64,000 nt of DNA. Source: Pardosa pseudoannulata (taxonomy: Eukaryota; Arthropoda; Arachnida; Araneae; Lycosidae). The translations under genes and the position numbers were made by a program. Of this stretch, positions 62,985 to 64,000 are shown in pieces (positions within the stretch are counted from its first letter, which is position 1; each line of letters begins with the position of its first letter). The stretch covers positions 68,463,616-68,527,615 of the forward strand of contig CM063502.1 of assembly GCA_032207245.1 (NCBI GenBank), in the 5' to 3' direction. The notes under the pieces are model-generated. The model was not told the DNA's origin and did not search any database. It was given only the letters and a program-made list of their open reading frames with translations.

Positions 62985-64000
62985 ATAATTTTAAGAATTT
63001 TTCAACCTGTGTCCTAGTGCCTGCCAGTTGAATCACATCACTGATAACTTTAAAATTACTAGAAAGACCTCTTAGCTTCAAAATTTAGTAAGAGGAATTG
63101 CCTGACCAAAATGCTTAACTAATATTTATGGTTAATTAAGTCTTCTATTAGTAACGCCTTGCAAAAGCACAAATTGCACTAACATGACATTTTGAAGCTA
63201 AAAAATTATGGCATTTGGAGAATAACATCTCATAATTGTTTCCTTTATTATTTACGGTACTTCATTTGTATTTTTTTAAATACTAGAATAGACAAATTTG
63301 GAAAATTTTAAGAAAAGTTATATGTGTACCATTGCCTGCTGGCTAATTCCCATCTGAAATAAAACTGATCATCTGGGCAAAGTACTTAATGGATATTCAT
63401 GGCTAATAAGTAAAAAAAAAACCATCTATATGTTTTACACAGATTGTAATAACTTGACATTTTGAAGATAAAAATGTATGTCATTCGATTAATAATACAT
63501 CGCAACTCTTTCCTTTATTATTTACGGTACTTCATCTTTTTTTTTTTAAGTACTGGAATACACAATTTTGGAAAATTTTAAGAAAAATTGCATGTATACC
63601 ATTGAATACAATTTTAAGAAAAGTTATATGTGTACCAGTGCATCCGGCTGAATCCCATTAATATAAATATGATAATTTTAAAATTACTTTAGAGACCATT
63701 TTGTTTCGAAATTTAGTAAACTGGTTTGCAAAATACTTAATGGATATTCATGGCTAATAAAAAAACATCTATATCTAACGATTGCAAGAACTTGACATTT
63801 TGAAACTAAAATTTTATGTCATTTGATTAATAATACATCGTAACTCTTTTCTTTATCATTTACGATACTTCATCTGTTTTTTTTTTTTTTAAATACTAGC
63901 ATACATAATTTTGGAAAATACTAAGAAAAGTTGCATGTATACCATTGTATGCTGGCTGATTTCCGTCAATACAAATAAGATGATTTAAAAATTATTTTAG
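62985..64000. repeat. Tandem array, period about 270-310 bp, runs off the window
   Basis: TTGGAAAATTTTAAGAAAA occurs at 63299 and 63568 and in a diverged form at 63911. A starting unit lies near 62990 and a short extra copy at 63611. Each unit carries GTACCA(T/G)TGC or GTATACCATTG, TGGATATTCATGGCTAAT, TTGACATTTTGAA, TTTATTATTTACGGTACTTC and a T-run. It continues to the last base. Confidence 0.88.

Overview
This is AT-rich, non-coding DNA from a large, repeat-rich invertebrate genome. The background is roughly 70% A+T. It holds about twenty long (TA)n tracts, often joined to (CA)n/(TG)n or (TC)n, plus tRNA-derived SINEs, hAT-like and piggyBac-like non-autonomous transposons, and one LTR-like segment. 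An arthropod (for example a chelicerate) or a mollusc would fit. I could not fix the taxon because no coding sequence is present to compare.

I found no convincing protein-coding exon, rRNA or functional tRNA gene. All open frames are short (133 codons or fewer). They are either read through (TA)n tracts or lie in higher-GC stretches without a recognisable domain. The window therefore reads as intergenic or deep intronic sequence.

Layout. 0-3 kb: a hAT-like element (595-1578) carrying a nested piggyBac-type MITE, then a triplicated (TA)n/(TG)n cassette and a perfect 36-bp palindrome. 4.6-8.5 kb: degenerate tandem units and a head-to-tail pair of tRNA-SINE units. 10.2-11.5 kb: six units of about 200-225 bp. 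12.6-14.5 kb: two copies of a ~400-bp element bracketed by microsatellites. 15-15.9 kb: five units of 175-198 bp. 19.6-21.6 kb: two adjacent arrays. 28.8-29.5, 34.1-35.4 and 36.2-36.6 kb: further arrays. 33 kb: a probable solo LTR. 40 kb: a foldback structure with microsatellite arms. 41.7-43 kb: a ~675-bp duplication whose second copy received a MITE. 44-44.9 kb: three units of about 321 bp. 45.35-46.6 kb: a piggyBac-like element with an antisense SINE, then a complete SINE with a 13-bp target duplication. 47.8-48.75, 51.1-51.6, 53-56.8, 58.4-59.3 and 60.3-64 kb: more arrays.

The most unusual feature is that much of the window is made of many unrelated, low-copy, long-period (about 165-680 bp) tandem duplications, each with its own sequence. 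Between them sit about a dozen islets of 200-700 bp with clearly higher GC and no microsatellites. These contain clusters of recognisable transcription-factor-like motifs and short hairpins. They are the best candidates for conserved regulatory DNA, but that is inference and needs cross-species comparison.
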